Origin: Thioploca sp.
Lineage (GTDB): Bacteria; Pseudomonadota; Gammaproteobacteria; Beggiatoales; Beggiatoaceae
Assembly (NCBI GenBank): GCA_012032555.1
Contig: JAAUSR010000019.1
Location: forward strand, 16,175-80,174
Reading direction: 5' to 3'
DNA: 64,000 nucleotides
Shown here: one piece after another, positions 17,932 through 29,340 of the stretch
How the letters are laid out: the number at the start of each line of letters is the position of its first letter
Numbering within the stretch: the stretch's first letter is position 1
Made by a program: the position numbers and the translations under genes
Notes under the pieces: generated by a model
Told to the model about the DNA's origin: nothing
The model's input: only the letters and a program-made list of their open reading frames with translations
The model's database searches: none

Positions 17932-18783
17932 TTAATTACTTCCATAACCACCACCATTGGGGCTACGTCCATAATTACTATCTATATTAACTGAACTTTT
18001 TCCAAATACTTGTTCAAAACCGGCAATTAAAGGAGATCCGGCTAAAGCTTGAATACCAAAAATGGCTACCCGAAGACTAGAATTAATATCGCTATTATTT
18101 TCTGTTTTTAACCACTCAAAATGCTTAGCTAATTTTTTTTGATATAAATAGCCTAATTGACTTTGTTGAGAGGGTGTTAATACGTTCAGGGTGAGAATGA
18201 CTAATAAGGCAATAATAATCATAATGAATTCGACTGAATCACCCAAAATGATTTCAAAATAAAGTTTTATTCCGCCTAAACTTAAAATAATAAATAAAGT
18301 GATCCACAAAGCTAACCAAGATCTTGTCAATTGAGAATGAGTCCGTTTTAAATGTAATTTTTCTAAAGTATAGTTAATGTATTTAATATGTTTATCAATG
18401 CGTGATAGCACCCCGGGATCCAGAAAAAAGTCAGCCGGTTTGCGTTTTATACTTGCAAATTGATAGAGAATCTCTTCAATTTCATTTTCTGGTTGATGAC
18501 TAGAAGAATTAATTCGACGAATTTGCAAAGCGTTACCTTTACCAGTCGAGGTAATTAAACTGCTATTCCAAAGATTAAATAGTGCGATTTGAATCACACC
18601 TCGGTAACCATCTCGCAATGCAGCGATTTCAAAAGGATTAAGACAAGTCAATTCTGGTAAAGGATAACGAATTGAACTATCGGCTCTAATCCATAACCAA
18701 CCAATAGTAATGCAAAAAGTTGATAAGAAAGTAAAGTAAACTAAAAAAATAGGGCCTGGTAGTTGTATAATCATGTCTATCAT
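17932..18783 (-). CDS. TIGR04222-type membrane protein
   Basis: The 283-residue protein has an N-terminal membrane segment (about residues 9-29), a soluble winged-helix-like part with 'YPLPELTCLNPFEIAALRDG', and two close membrane helices at about 160-205. It ends in a Gly/Ser/Asn-rich tail ('SPNGGGYGSN'). The order (N-terminal helix, '...L.P.EIA.L..G' motif, TM hairpin, Gly-rich end) matches TIGR04222, a family with no known function. It stands alone, with long gaps on both sides. Confidence 0.7.
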   Translation of the reverse strand: MIDMIIQLPGPIFLVYFTFLSTFCITIGWLWIRADSSIRYPLPELTCLNPFEIAALRDGYRGVIQIALFNLWNSSLITSTGKGNALQIRRINSSSHQPENEIEEILYQFASIKRKPADFFLDPGVLSRIDKHIKYINYTLEKLHLKRTHSQLTRSWLALWITLFIILSLGGIKLYFEIILGDSVEFIMIIIALLVILTLNVLTPSQQSQLGYLYQKKLAKHFEWLKTENNSDINSSLRVAIFGIQALAGSPLIAGFEQVFGKSSVNIDSNYGRSPNGGGYGSN

Positions 18784-19385
18784 GAGGCCATCTCCTAATT
18801 TAAATTCAATTAATTTAATCCGATAAAATACTCAAATTTATTATGAAGTTGGTTAACAAACTTCTTTATTGAAGTTATCCATGCAAGAATTTTGCCTCAA
18901 AACAATTTCTTATTGATTAACAACTTTTTTAGGGGAAATCTGATTATCGTGTAGAAATGGAGTAGTGAGAATTGGTGTTAGTTACTTTATCGTTGATATT
19001 AAAGAAAGCGACTGAAATAAACGAGTTTTACTACGGTAAGCCATCTAGGTTATAACAGTGGCAGCAGATTTTGCTAAATAAAAATTCTTCTACTTCGGTC
19101 TAAGATAATGCCGGTTCAATGCGATAATCTAACAAGTAGAGATTATGACAGTAGCGGCACCGCTAAGGATAAGCTTGATAAAACAGATAAGCTTGATTTG
19201 GTGTATAACAGATTGCTCTCCGTTTCTTAGTAATGCTCAAAAATAAAGTTTTTTCTCTATTTTTTTGCCATGTTTAAAATTAACACCGGTCACCCACGCT
19301 TCGTCGATACTGGTTTCTTATAATTATCGACAGCAGCATGGATAGGAAAATAGCCAATTGTGCGGGGGAAATCTAAGGTTAAATA
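18784..19385. other. Intergenic region without a recognised gene
   Basis: About 600 bases separate the TIGR04222-type gene from the 3' end of cysA. No open frame of note, no clear repeat arms and no terminator hairpin were recognised. It may hold decayed sequence, but I cannot name it. Confidence 0.4.
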
Positions 19386-20456
19386 TTAATTCGCTCGATT
19401 ATTTTCCATAAATAACCGCATCTTGCGAGGTTTAACGAAAACTTGCTCACCTTTATGTAACTTCAACAGCCGATATTGCTCTTTAGTCAATTCCACTTCA
19501 ATTATTTCAGAATTACTTACTTGTACTAATTCCAGGCGGACAGTTGAACCTAACATATAGATATTGCTTACGGTAGCCGCCATCGTATTTTGATCGGCTT
19601 CGCGGCTAATTTCTAGTTCATGGGGACGGACATAGGCTACAATGGGTGCTTGATGAACTTCAGCATGTTCATGAAATTTAACATCTAAGTCACCCAAACG
19701 TATATGTCCCGTTTGGACACGTCCATGAAATAAATTAACCGAACCTAAGAATCGATAAACAAAGGGATTAGCCGCATTTTCGTATAGTTCTTCCGGAGTG
19801 CCGATTTGTTCGATGTGTCCTTCATTCATCACCACCACCCGGTCAGCCACTTCCATAGCTTCTTCCTGATCATGAGTCACAAATACACTAGTAACGTGCA
19901 TGGTATCGTGCAAATGTCTTAGCCAGCGGCGTAATTCTTTGCGGACATTGGTATCTAATGCGCCAAACGGTTCATCTAATAACAATACTTTGGGTTCGAC
20001 TGCCAAGGCGCGGATAAGTGCGACCCGTTGCCTTTGCCCGCCCGAAAGTTGATTGGGATAACGTTCGGCTAATTCGCGCATCTGTACCAAGTAAAGTAAG
20101 TCATGGACTTTAGCGCGAATTTCCGCATTGGAAGGGCGGAGCTTGCGGGGACGAACTCGCAGACCAAAAGCCACATTTTCAAATACGGTCAGGTGGCGAA
20201 AGAGCGCATAATGTTGAAACACAAATCCCACTTGACGGTCGCGAACATGGCGAGAAGTGGTATCTTCTCCATGAAATAAAATCAGGCCACTATCGGGTAC
20301 TTCTAAACCAGCAATAATACGCAACAGCGTAGTTTTGCCACAGCCTGATGGCCCTAGTAGGGCAACTAATTCGCCCTTGGGTACCTGCAAGTTGATGTCT
20401 TTAAGGACAGCAAATTGATTAAACGTTTTATTAAGATGTTGGATTTCGATACTCAT
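19386..20456 (-). CDS. cysA: Sulfate/thiosulfate ABC transporter ATP-binding protein CysA
   Basis: The ATPase of the sulfate importer. It has Walker A 'GPSGCGKTT', the signature '[11 protein letters not shown]', Walker B '[12 protein letters not shown]' and the switch His in '[17 protein letters not shown]'. A C-terminal TOBE-like domain follows from about residue 235. The 356-residue length and strong CysA-type features ('[19 protein letters not shown]') support the call over other CUT-type ATPases. Its ATG overlaps the stop of cysW by 4 bases (20453-20456), so the two are translationally coupled. It drives uptake of sulfate for assimilation. Confidence 0.95.
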   Translation of the reverse strand: MSIEIQHLNKTFNQFAVLKDINLQVPKGELVALLGPSGCGKTTLLRIIAGLEVPDSGLILFHGEDTTSRHVRDRQVGFVFQHYALFRHLTVFENVAFGLRVRPRKLRPSNAEIRAKVHDLLYLVQMRELAERYPNQLSGGQRQRVALIRALAVEPKVLLLDEPFGALDTNVRKELRRWLRHLHDTMHVTSVFVTHDQEEAMEVADRVVVMNEGHIEQIGTPEELYENAANPFVYRFLGSVNLFHGRVQTGHIRLGDLDVKFHEHAEVHQAPIVAYVRPHELEISREADQNTMAATVSNIYMLGSTVRLELVQVSNSEIIEVELTKEQYRLLKLHKGEQVFVKPRKMRLFMENNRAN

Positions 20457-21313
20457 AGCGCAGTTTTCGGTCTACTGATTGGTTTTAATATACGCCATTC
20501 TAGAAATGTTTTTAGGACTAAGGTCACTAATGCGAGTAAAGCTAGCAAAGAGGCTACCGCAAAAGCGGCTACAAAATTATATTCATTATAGAGAATTTCA
20601 ACATGTAAAGGCATGGTATTGGTTAACCCGCGAATATGTCCGGAGACAACGGACACAGCACCAAATTCTCCCATCGCTCTGGCATTACACAAAATAACGC
20701 CATAAAGTAGTCCCCATTTCATATTAGGCAAAGTGATATACCAAAAAGTTTGCCAACCATTAGCGCCTAATACCAGTGCGGCTTCTTCTTCCTCATTACC
20801 TTGTGCTTGGAGTAAAGGGATTAATTCCCGAGCTATAAACGGAAAAGTGATAAACACGGTTGCCATAACAATACCGGGGACGGCAAAAATGAGTTGGATA
20901 TTGTGAGCCGCTAACCAAGGTCCGAGTAGACCTTGAGCACCAAACAACAGCACAAAGATTAGTCCAGAAATGACCGGGGAAACCGCAAACGGTAAGTCAA
21001 TCAAGGTAATTAATAAACTTTTGCCAACAAATTCAAATTTCGCAATCGCCCAGGATGCGGCTATGCCAAAAACCAGATTTAAAGGCACCGCAATAGCTGC
21101 AGTCAGTAAAGTCAGACGGATAGCCGCTAACGCATCCGGTTCAGTCAGTGCCTCAAAATAGGCGGTTACCCCCGATTGTAAAGCTTCAGTGAAAACAATG
21201 ACCAATGGGAGCAACAAAAAAAATATTAAAAACAGCAACGCCAGTATCGTCAATAGATAACGTACCCAAGCGGGTTCTGTCGTTGCACGATGGGGAATGA
21301 CTTGTGTAAACAT
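20453..21313 (-). CDS. cysW: Sulfate ABC transporter permease CysW
   Basis: A 286-residue permease with about six membrane helices. The EAA loop, where CysA docks, reads '[23 protein letters not shown]'. The run '[17 protein letters not shown]' is typical of CysW. It is the second membrane subunit of the sulfate importer, follows cysT by 8 bases and overlaps cysA by 4 bases. Confidence 0.95.
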   Translation of the reverse strand: MFTQVIPHRATTEPAWVRYLLTILALLFLIFFLLLPLVIVFTEALQSGVTAYFEALTEPDALAAIRLTLLTAAIAVPLNLVFGIAASWAIAKFEFVGKSLLITLIDLPFAVSPVISGLIFVLLFGAQGLLGPWLAAHNIQLIFAVPGIVMATVFITFPFIARELIPLLQAQGNEEEEAALVLGANGWQTFWYITLPNMKWGLLYGVILCNARAMGEFGAVSVVSGHIRGLTNTMPLHVEILYNEYNFVAAFAVASLLALLALVTLVLKTFLEWRILKPISRPKTAL

Positions 21314-21321
21314 GGATAATC

Positions 21322-22152
21322 CTAATGATGTCGTCTACTACTCCACCATTGCAATGAATTTATTAAAAATAGCAAAGTAAATGAAACGACCAACATCACC
21401 ACGGCAATAGCAGTAGCACCCTGATAATCATATTGTTCCAGTTTAGTAATAATTAACAGTGGCGTAATTTCTGAAACCATCGGCATATTTCCTGCGATAA
21501 ATACGACTGAGCCATATTCACCTAAACCACGCGCAAAGGCTAAAGCAAATCCCGTTAGCAATGCTGGCCATAAATTGGGTAAAATGACTAAAGTAAAAGT
21601 CTGCCAACGATTAGCACCTAAACTCACCGCCGCTTCCTCTACTTCGATTTCAGCTTCCTGCAAAATCGGTTGTACGGTGCGAACGACAAACGGTAATCCA
21701 ATGAAAGTTAAAGCCACCACGATTCCCCAAGGGGTAAAAGCCACTTTGAAGCCTAAAGGTTCTAGGTAACGTCCAACCCAGCCATGACTAGAATAAATAG
21801 CTGTTAAAGCGATACCCGCCACTGCAGTTGGTAAAGCAAACGGCAAATCAACTAAAGCATCGAGTATGCGTTTACCCCAAAATGAGTACCGCACTAATAC
21901 CCAGGCAACGAGTAAACCAAACACGAGATTGATAATAGCGGCTAATAACGAAGCACCAAAAGTCAGCCGGTAGGAAGCAACCACTCGAGCATTGCTGATG
22001 GTACTCCAAAAATCTCCCCAACTCATGGTTGCGGTTTTAAGGAATACAGTTGAAAGGGGAATAAGCACGATTAAACTCAAATATAACAGCGTTAATCCCA
22101 AAGCTAAGCTAAAACCAGGTAAAACACTATATCGTTTGGTCAAAGTTACCAT
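21322..22152 (-). CDS. cysT: Sulfate ABC transporter permease CysT (CysU)
   Basis: The first gene of the cysT-cysW-cysA operon, encoding 276 residues with about six membrane helices. It begins with '[25 protein letters not shown]' (quoted here as typical CysT N-terminal hydrophobic sequence), has the EAA loop '[17 protein letters not shown]', and the '[16 protein letters not shown]' motif. Normally a periplasmic binding protein (Sbp or CysP) is encoded just upstream; here the next 636 bases hold none, so it must be encoded elsewhere. Confidence 0.95.
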   Translation of the reverse strand: MVTLTKRYSVLPGFSLALGLTLLYLSLIVLIPLSTVFLKTATMSWGDFWSTISNARVVASYRLTFGASLLAAIINLVFGLLVAWVLVRYSFWGKRILDALVDLPFALPTAVAGIALTAIYSSHGWVGRYLEPLGFKVAFTPWGIVVALTFIGLPFVVRTVQPILQEAEIEVEEAAVSLGANRWQTFTLVILPNLWPALLTGFALAFARGLGEYGSVVFIAGNMPMVSEITPLLIITKLEQYDYQGATAIAVVMLVVSFTLLFLINSLQWWSSRRHH

Positions 22153-22788
22153 TGAGGGTATTCTTAAAAGTTGTCTGCAATGTTATTCGGAGAGAGCGAT
22201 TGGCTTAACGTTCAACCACTCTACATCTAACTGTAGTTAAAATGTAACTAACCTGAGTTCGATATAAAATTAAAACCCCGTCGTTGTATTTCCTGAATAA
22301 TAGTGAATAATAGCGGTTACTCAATTCCATTAATCCACCTATTTCCAAGAGATACGCGATAAATGTAACAGAAATATACGGTGATGTCGATGAGGTTTGC
22401 CCAGTTTTTCTACCCGCCTGGCAAAGCTCCCTCTGGACAGAAAAGTAGACGAATTCTTTAACGAGAGTTTCGATGACACACTAGCACCACGCGCGGCGTG
22501 GATTATCCGAGCCGATCAAGAGCGTTTTTTGTCAAAGAAAGTCATTTGAAGCGAGGATGAACCCAACCATTTATCAATTAGGAGAGCCATTTTGCTTTTG
22601 AAGTCATGAGCTTTGGAGAAGGGAATTTTGATCTGTACATGGGCTTGGTTTTTCCTGAAGGTTAGATGGATTATTAACCAAAGCACCAAGTAACCCCAAT
22701 GAAAGAATTCATGGGGTGAAACAACATTATCAAGCGTTTCAATTTTAAATCTGGTGAAATAGTTGATAGCTTTGTAGCACAGCGTCGA
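22153..22788. other. Intergenic region upstream of the sulfate transporter operon
   Basis: This stretch of 636 bases holds the expected cysT promoter but no intact gene. On the plus strand a short frame around 22580-22665 reads 'FEVMSFGEGNFDLYMGLVFPEG' (a 22-residue piece, here 'SFGEGNFDLYMG' plus 'LVFPEG'). It faintly resembles the 'GEFTVFVGY.L.NG' strands at the ends of the giant surface proteins, so it may be the relic of a related gene. No sulfate-binding-protein remnant was seen. Confidence 0.35.
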
Positions 22789-23964
<1,176 letters not shown>

Positions 23965-24723
23965 TCACTGTTTAGTTTTCTTATTGATCAACTTTTTCCG
24001 CCATTGTTGACGCAGAATATTCTGAACATTTACCCGGCGGAGGAATTTATTGAGCCACCGGTTTAACCGCATGAAAGAAAAATCTAAAGCATAGGTAATC
24101 GTCGGTTGAATACGTCGCGCATATAGTTTAAGGTCAGCCTCATTGATTTGGTGGCTACCCAATATCCGTTTGTAATCAGATTCGCCCGCTCCAAAATCAA
24201 AGAGTAACGCACCTTCATCTACGAGAAGATCCATAACACGACGGAGCAAAATGGTTCCTGGTGATAGCTTGGAGTAAGCAGATAGGTAGGAAGTGCTCCA
24301 GGCACCAAAGATCCCTGACTGGATAGTGCCTAATACATAAGCGATAGCCTCGCCTTTGGTGACAAGTAAATAAGCTCGGAGAATTCCCTCTTCTGCTAGC
24401 TTATATAAATAAGTTCTCTGTTCCTCGTCATTGGCTCGAACGCCTATACCAATCACTTTCTGATAGCTTTGTTCTACGATTCTAGAGGCTTCCCGAATAA
24501 AATAATCTAATTCCTCTGCAGAAACGATCAATTTAACCGCCACATCACCTTGAAAATGCTTGGCTAATACTTTGTCTTGGCGCTTAAAGTTATGTCTTGT
24601 CCTAGCTGAATAATGCTGGAGCCGCTGCCCAGTTTCCGGATCGATCAAATGGGTTTGCCAACGTGCTTTTGGAATAGTGAAAAATCGCCATTTATTAAGA
24701 TCTTGCGTTGTTAGATATTTAAA
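23965..24723 (-). CDS. GNAT-fold acyltransferase (BioF2/CelD-like), C-terminal part (frameshifted)
   Basis: The frame is open from 24723 down to 23965. The TTG at 24648 is the first possible start, but the true sequence continues upstream ('KYLTTQDLNKWRFFTIPKA'). It shows the pattern of Acetyltransf_6/BioF2-like proteins: 'YSARTRHNFKRQDKVLAKHF' (basic helix), 'LLVTKGEAIAYVLGTI' (beta-strand pair), 'SAYSKLSPGTILLRRVMDLL' and 'LFDFGAGESDYKRIL'. Such proteins acylate sugars or peptides in envelope or polysaccharide pathways. Adding one A on the plus strand at 24721-24723 (a T in the coding strand) fuses it to the piece at 24711-25232, giving a protein of about 420 aa. Confidence 0.78.
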   Translation of the reverse strand, partial: FKYLTTQDLNKWRFFTIPKARWQTHLIDPETGQRLQHYSARTRHNFKRQDKVLAKHFQGDVAVKLIVSAEELDYFIREASRIVEQSYQKVIGIGVRANDEEQRTYLYKLAEEGILRAYLLVTKGEAIAYVLGTIQSGIFGAWSTSYLSAYSKLSPGTILLRRVMDLLVDEGALLFDFGAGESDYKRILGSHQINEADLKLYARRIQPTITYALDFSFMRLNRWLNKFLRRVNVQNILRQQWRKKLINKKTKQ

Positions 24724-25232
24724 CCATGGGATTCAGTATCTACACCACCCAGATCGATTCGATCCACCAACCGGTTACTAATGAACCATGATAACCGTTT
24801 GGTTACGGCAGCAAAGGTGGTAGCTGAGCCATCATGAATAAAACCCGCACGTCTCACTGCCAGTGTGGTTAGCCGGTTTGCCGTGATCTTAAACTTTCCC
24901 AAGCGATATTGAATATTGTCATATTTGACTATTGCGAACATAGTAGCGCCAAGTCCGTTGATATCACGGAAAAAAAGGGCGCAGGGTTGAGCTTTGTCAT
25001 TACCGCCTTTCTGAAGTCCTTGGAGAAATCCGTAAGGTGAATTTGAACGCCTTGCTTGCTTCGTCTTATGGCGTAGTGCTTCACAATCTCTAACCAAATC
25101 AGTAACCTCTCCAGAAGATAGATTGTCATCCTCAGCAAGGATAACACGAATTTCTTCTAGCTCTGACGCGCCATGCTTAGTGCGACCAAATAGATATCGG
25201 CCATATGTCGTTGTTATCAGCGTTGTTTTCAC
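24711..25232 (-). CDS. GNAT-fold acyltransferase (BioF2/CelD-like), N-terminal part (frameshifted)
   Basis: This 173-residue frame is the beginning of the acyltransferase interrupted at 24721-24723. It contains 'HDGSATTFAAVTKRLSWFI' and 'RIDLGGVDTESHG', which correspond to the first GNAT half-domain of this family, in front of the basic 'RTRHNFKR' helix of the second fragment. The last residues 'LNI' are out of frame. The substrate cannot be told from the sequence. The gene faces away from the ABC operon's end by about 140 bases and may be transcribed with it or alone. Confidence 0.65.
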   Translation of the reverse strand: MKTTLITTTYGRYLFGRTKHGASELEEIRVILAEDDNLSSGEVTDLVRDCEALRHKTKQARRSNSPYGFLQGLQKGGNDKAQPCALFFRDINGLGATMFAIVKYDNIQYRLGKFKITANRLTTLAVRRAGFIHDGSATTFAAVTKRLSWFISNRLVDRIDLGGVDTESHGLNI

Positions 25233-25374
25233 TACTTTTCCTCTACTATATTATGAGAATTATCGATACGTTTATTACTGTCAATAAAGGCCGGCGTGAT
25301 TTTTAACGAGGGAGACACAATATTGTGCCACTAATTCATAAAGATAGCTGGGTTGGTATGGCCACTTAAGTAGT

Positions 25375-26016
25375 TTAATGTGGCGGCATCGGAATAAACA
25401 CCGGCACCTCCCCAGGAAAATTGTGCAATTGACGGAGTTGGTGGTCATCTGTATCAATCGGTTTAAGATGAATATAGTAATAATCGTTCCGTTCAATAAT
25501 ATATTCGGTCGGTTCTGCTTCGGTGCTAATGAACAGGTTATTATGGATTTGAATGTGCATATATCCTTCTAGAAGTTCAAAGTAATCAACGGGTAGATCT
25601 TGAGGTTTTACTATCCAATCAACGGTTACTTTTTCTTTTAAGTTAATAACAGTACCCTGTTTGAGGCGAGGATCAGCAGTTGCTTCGGTAGCAGATACTT
25701 CTCGCCATTGTGAACCAACTTGAATGAAAACGCGTACTTGTGGGAGCATTAAAAAAATATCATATTCTGGAAAGAGATTTTCTATCCACAGCGTGATTTG
25801 ATAGCGTCCGTCAGCAGTGTAAACCACTTTGTCAAGATCAGCACGAACATAAAACCACGCCTTTTTTTCTAATTGGGCTTGGGCTTCTTGGCGTGCGCTT
25901 AGAATATGTGTTTGATAAGCACCAATAATAAAATCGATGGTGATTAACAAGATGATCATGATAAGCGCTATGCTACTGATCTTAGACCAATTAATCTGTT
26001 TAGTTGAACGATTCAT
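25375..26016 (-). CDS. Membrane-anchored protein of unknown function, copy 2 of a tandem pair
   Basis: This 213-residue protein has one N-terminal membrane helix (about residues 14-33) followed by a soluble, presumably periplasmic domain. It is a paralogue of its upstream neighbour (26025-26669). Shared blocks include 'AWFYVRADLDKVVYTADGRY', 'TLWIENLFPE', 'GYMHIQIH', 'ERNDYYYIHLKPI' and a C-terminal 'PVFIP'. I know no family for it. It is the last gene of a six-gene operon with two ABC transporter modules, 8 bases after its paralogue, so it probably works with them as a periplasmic or substrate-handling part. No Cys lipobox or enzyme motif was seen. Confidence 0.75.
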   Translation of the reverse strand: MNRSTKQINWSKISSIALIMIILLITIDFIIGAYQTHILSARQEAQAQLEKKAWFYVRADLDKVVYTADGRYQITLWIENLFPEYDIFLMLPQVRVFIQVGSQWREVSATEATADPRLKQGTVINLKEKVTVDWIVKPQDLPVDYFELLEGYMHIQIHNNLFISTEAEPTEYIIERNDYYYIHLKPIDTDDHQLRQLHNFPGEVPVFIPMPPH

Positions 26017-26024
26017 TGGTCATA

Positions 26025-26669
26025 TTACCATCTTGGTATAGTAGGAATAAATATGGGTGCTTCTCGTGGGAAACCATTGATAATTCGTAGAGAGTTATCA
26101 TCACTGCCAATCGGTTTGAGGTGAATATAGATCACGTCATTCCGCTCTGCAACATGTTCCTGCGGTTCTAATTCTGGACTGACTAACATCTGACTGTGGA
26201 TTTGGAGGTGCATGTAGCCAGGAAATGCTTGAAAATAGTTAGGCGTGGTGATCTCCATAAGCCAATCAACTGTAATGCGACCGGTTAAAGGAATAACACT
26301 ACCAGCGGTTAAACGGGAATCACGTGTTGCTTCAGTTGTTTTCACTTCTTGCCATTGTGGGCCAACTTGGACAGCACCTTGTACTAAGGGCATCATCACG
26401 AAAACTTCGCGTTCGGGGAATAAATTTTCAATCCACAGGGTCAGTTGATATCGGTTATCTGCGGTGTAGGTGATCTTGTCCACATCAGTTCGTACATAGA
26501 ACCAAGCCATTCTTTCTATTTCAGCTTGTGCTGCTCGTTTGGCGGCGAGTAAGCGACTTTGATAATTTCCCACGCAAATATCGATGGTGACTACAACTAA
26601 CACTATAACTATTAACCAGCGAATTATTTGGTTTCGCTGCACGCTACCTACTCTACGATTCAATGCCAT
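26025..26669 (-). CDS. Membrane-anchored protein of unknown function, copy 1 of a tandem pair
   Basis: A paralogue of the gene at 25375-26016, with the same layout: one membrane helix near the N-terminus, then about 180 periplasmic residues ('MAWFYVRTDVDKITYTADN', 'TLWIENLFPE', 'GYMHLQIH', 'ERNDVIYIHLKPIGSDD', 'APIFIP'). The frame stays open to 26726, but those first codons lie inside a REP-like hairpin (26696-26731), so the ATG at 26669 (MALNRRVG) is the better start. It follows the ABC ATPase gene by 71 bases. Function unknown; co-operation with the ABC modules is an inference from position. Confidence 0.72.
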   Translation of the reverse strand: MALNRRVGSVQRNQIIRWLIVIVLVVVTIDICVGNYQSRLLAAKRAAQAEIERMAWFYVRTDVDKITYTADNRYQLTLWIENLFPEREVFVMMPLVQGAVQVGPQWQEVKTTEATRDSRLTAGSVIPLTGRITVDWLMEITTPNYFQAFPGYMHLQIHSQMLVSPELEPQEHVAERNDVIYIHLKPIGSDDNSLRIINGFPREAPIFIPTIPRW

Positions 26670-26695
26670 TAAATTAAATTCAAAAATGTTCTGGA

Positions 26696-26731
26696 GTAGG
26701 ATGGGTAGAGCGTCAGCGAAACCCATCCTAC
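26696..26731. repeat. REP-like hairpin GTAGGATGGGT / ACCCATCCTAC
   Basis: Perfect 11-base arms (26696-26706 and 26721-26731) surround a 14-base loop. It is inserted in the short gap between the ATPase gene and the first membrane-anchored gene, inside the operon. It could reduce expression of the last two genes or stabilise the upstream mRNA; this is inference. Confidence 0.8.
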
Positions 26732-26740
26732 AACATCTGA

Positions 26741-27448
26741 TTATGATTGACTAATTTTACCATCACGTAACAGGAGTCGACGACGAGTCCGAGCGGATAA
26801 CTCGGGATCATGGGTGACCATAACAATGGTATGGCCTTCTGCATTCAGTGCTTCAAATTGTTGTACGATTTCTAATCGCGTTTCGTGATCAAGATTGCCA
26901 GTGGGTTCATCAGCTAAAATCAGTAGCGGTTGATTAATAAGGGCACGAGCGATGCAAACGCGTTGTGCTTCGCCGCCACTCAGTTGATGTACTAAGTGAT
27001 TGGCTCTTTTTTCTAAACCCACTTTGCTAAGTAGTTCCAAAGCACGCTGGCGAACTTGTTTACGGTCGCCAACAAAAGCAGTGGGTAACATAACGTTTTC
27101 CAATGCCGTTAGTGATGGGAATAGTCGCGCTTCTTGTAAAACATAAGCCACTTTACGACGACGGATAACTAATAAGCGTTGCTCTTTGAGCGTGTCGATA
27201 CGTTCACCATCTAGGTAAACTTCACCGCTGGTGGGTTTATCAATTCCGCCGATTATATTTAATAAAGTTGATTTTCCTGAACCACTGGGCCCCATGAAGG
27301 AAAGATATTCCCCGGGTAGTATGGTGAGATTCATGTCATCCAAAGCATAAACAGAATGATCGCTAAGCGGATAGACTTTGGAAATATGACTCAACACCAC
27401 CAATGGTTGAGAATTGACAGCGACTTTGACGGAAGCATTGGTATTCAT
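26741..27448 (-). CDS. ABC transporter ATP-binding protein (MacB/LolD type), second module
   Basis: The 235-residue ATPase has Walker A '[11 protein letters not shown]', the signature 'LSGGEAQRVCIARAL' and Walker B '[13 protein letters not shown]', followed by 'IVMVTHDPELSARTRRRL'. These are typical of the LolD/MacB/FtsE-like family that pairs with FtsX-like permeases to perform mechanotransmission rather than plain transport. It follows the permease at 27461-28678 by 12 bases and pairs with it. Confidence 0.92.
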   Translation of the reverse strand: MNTNASVKVAVNSQPLVVLSHISKVYPLSDHSVYALDDMNLTILPGEYLSFMGPSGSGKSTLLNIIGGIDKPTSGEVYLDGERIDTLKEQRLLVIRRRKVAYVLQEARLFPSLTALENVMLPTAFVGDRKQVRQRALELLSKVGLEKRANHLVHQLSGGEAQRVCIARALINQPLLILADEPTGNLDHETRLEIVQQFEALNAEGHTIVMVTHDPELSARTRRRLLLRDGKISQS

Positions 27449-27460
27449 CGGTTAATTTCC

Positions 27461-28678
27461 TTATTGCGCACGAAATGCGGTAGCGACTGAAATCCGTGAG
27501 GTATGGAGTGCTGGCAACAGGGTAGCTAGCAAACTCGTCATAATCGCGGCAACAACGGCTAAAAGCGGTTCCCACCAGTGTAATTCAATAATTGCACCGG
27601 ATAATAGCCACGGTCCCACCCCAAACGCAATGCTAACGCCTAGTGCATAACCAATTAAACCACCGAGAATACCGAGCGCAATGGATTCATAAGCAAAAGT
27701 TCGCATCAATTGCCAACGTGACGCACCGAGCACTTTGAGCAAGCCAATTTCACGAATCCGCCCATGCATGGTTCCCATGATCATGTTAAATACCGCCATA
27801 CAAGCCATTAACAGTGATAATCCCACTAAAGTGAGAATAACGTGGGTGACATTGCGAAAGATTTTATGTTGGGCTTGAGCGATTTCTCGTTGTGACGTAG
27901 CGCGGACCCCGACTACTTTTTGATTGATGGCTAATTCAGCATCCCCAACCGGGCAATAATTGCACATCGCCCTCACATTAATCAGAGAAACTAAACCTTG
28001 TTTACCAAATAGTTTTTGTACAGTTGGTAAGGTGCTAAAAATCATGTAATCATCGGGCGAATCAGTCTCACGGAGAATACCACCCACTTTGAAGGACTGA
28101 CCATTGATATCGACCCGATCGCCGACTTTAACGCCAGTGATAGCCGCAAACACTTTACCAACCATAACTTCTTGTGGATCGTTCATGAGATTACCCGAAT
28201 CCACTTCCCACCAGAAGCGCGTTTGATATTCCGCTACTGAATCTACGCCGGCCACTACCACCCGTCGATCAAGCACATTCGTTTCTTCATAAAGGCGAGG
28301 AGCAAAAATAGCTTCCTGAATTTGTTGTTCGCCACCAAAGGGAATACCGGATTGTAAGACTAGTCCACCCATCCGTTCCCAACCCGTTTTGATAGCGGCA
28401 TCGTAAATAGTCCGAATGCTTGGAATGGCTTCTTCTGGAATATAATGACCGCTGCCGATACCAAATGATTGTAAACTCGTATCCATCGTGGTTGCTGGTA
28501 AGATAGTGAGGCTATGCCCATAACGAGCAATGGTAAGTAGTAAGTCTTTTTGTCCAGCCGAACCCACTAAAATGGTCGCTACCAATAAGGCAACACTCAG
28601 TGCAATACCACTGGCTGTATATAAGGTGCGGATTTTACGCCGTCCAATTTCTCTTAAAGCCAGCTGATATAGTCTCAT
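27461..28678 (-). CDS. ABC transporter permease (FtsX/MacB_PCD type), second module
   Basis: A 405-residue permease with one N-terminal membrane helix ('TLYTASGIALSVALLVATIL'), a large MacB_PCD periplasmic domain at about residues 45-270, and three C-terminal helices of the FtsX fold ('HVILTLVGLSLLMACMAVF', 'GALIGYALGVSIAFGV'-like, and the terminal pair). The coupling motif 'GRIREIGLLKVLGASRWQLMR' is present. Two Cys residues ('MCNYCPVG') lie in the periplasmic part, unusual in this family. It overlaps the upstream ATPase gene by 4 bases (28675-28678). Confidence 0.9.
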   Translation of the reverse strand: MRLYQLALREIGRRKIRTLYTASGIALSVALLVATILVGSAGQKDLLLTIARYGHSLTILPATTMDTSLQSFGIGSGHYIPEEAIPSIRTIYDAAIKTGWERMGGLVLQSGIPFGGEQQIQEAIFAPRLYEETNVLDRRVVVAGVDSVAEYQTRFWWEVDSGNLMNDPQEVMVGKVFAAITGVKVGDRVDINGQSFKVGGILRETDSPDDYMIFSTLPTVQKLFGKQGLVSLINVRAMCNYCPVGDAELAINQKVVGVRATSQREIAQAQHKIFRNVTHVILTLVGLSLLMACMAVFNMIMGTMHGRIREIGLLKVLGASRWQLMRTFAYESIALGILGGLIGYALGVSIAFGVGPWLLSGAIIELHWWEPLLAVVAAIMTSLLATLLPALHTSRISVATAFRAQ

Positions 28679-29340
28679 TGCAATTTACCTTTCTTCATCT
28701 GTAACACGCGATCAGCACGCTGTGCGAGGTGAAGGTTATGAGTTACCATGATCAAGGTTGCTTGGTGTTGGCGAATGTTAGTTAACAGCAATTTCATAAC
28801 CTCCGCTTCGGTTTCTTCGTCTAAATCTCCAGTGGGTTCGTCGGCGAGAATCAGGATGGGATTGTTGATAAGTGCCCGAGCAATCGCTACGCGTCGCTGT
28901 TGTCCACCAGAGAGTTCATTGGGATAAGCATGGATTTTATCCGCTAAACCAACAATTTGGAGCAGTTGCTGCGCTTTCTCCTGATTGGCCCATTGCAAAC
29001 CTTTGGGATTAAATAAACAGGGCAACATGACATTCCCAAGACAATCGAGCGTTGGAATCAAACTAGCAAATTGAAAAATAAAACCGACTTTGTTATTACG
29101 AATTCGTGCACGACCACAATCGTTTTTTGACCAAAGATCCTCATCTTCGATGAGAACAACACCAGCAGTCGGTCGTGTTAAACCACCCATCACACTCAGT
29201 AAAGTTGATTTGCCGCTCCCGGAATGTCCAATGATAGCCACAAACTCTCCTCGTTTTACGGAGAAATTAATATTCTGTAGCGCTTCAATAGATTCGGTAC
29301 CAAAATGATAAATTTTTTGTAATTCTTTGACTGTAAACAT
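28675..29340 (-). CDS. ABC transporter ATP-binding protein (MacB/LolD type), first module
   Basis: A 221-residue ATPase with Walker A '[11 protein letters not shown]', signature '[15 protein letters not shown]' and Walker B '[15 protein letters not shown]', followed by '[18 protein letters not shown]'. It overlaps the upstream permease stop by one base (TAATG type) and the downstream permease by 4 bases, so the three genes are tightly coupled. It most likely pairs with the permease at 29340-30545. Confidence 0.92.
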   Translation of the reverse strand: MFTVKELQKIYHFGTESIEALQNINFSVKRGEFVAIIGHSGSGKSTLLSVMGGLTRPTAGVVLIEDEDLWSKNDCGRARIRNNKVGFIFQFASLIPTLDCLGNVMLPCLFNPKGLQWANQEKAQQLLQIVGLADKIHAYPNELSGGQQRRVAIARALINNPILILADEPTGDLDEETEAEVMKLLLTNIRQHQATLIMVTHNLHLAQRADRVLQMKKGKLQ

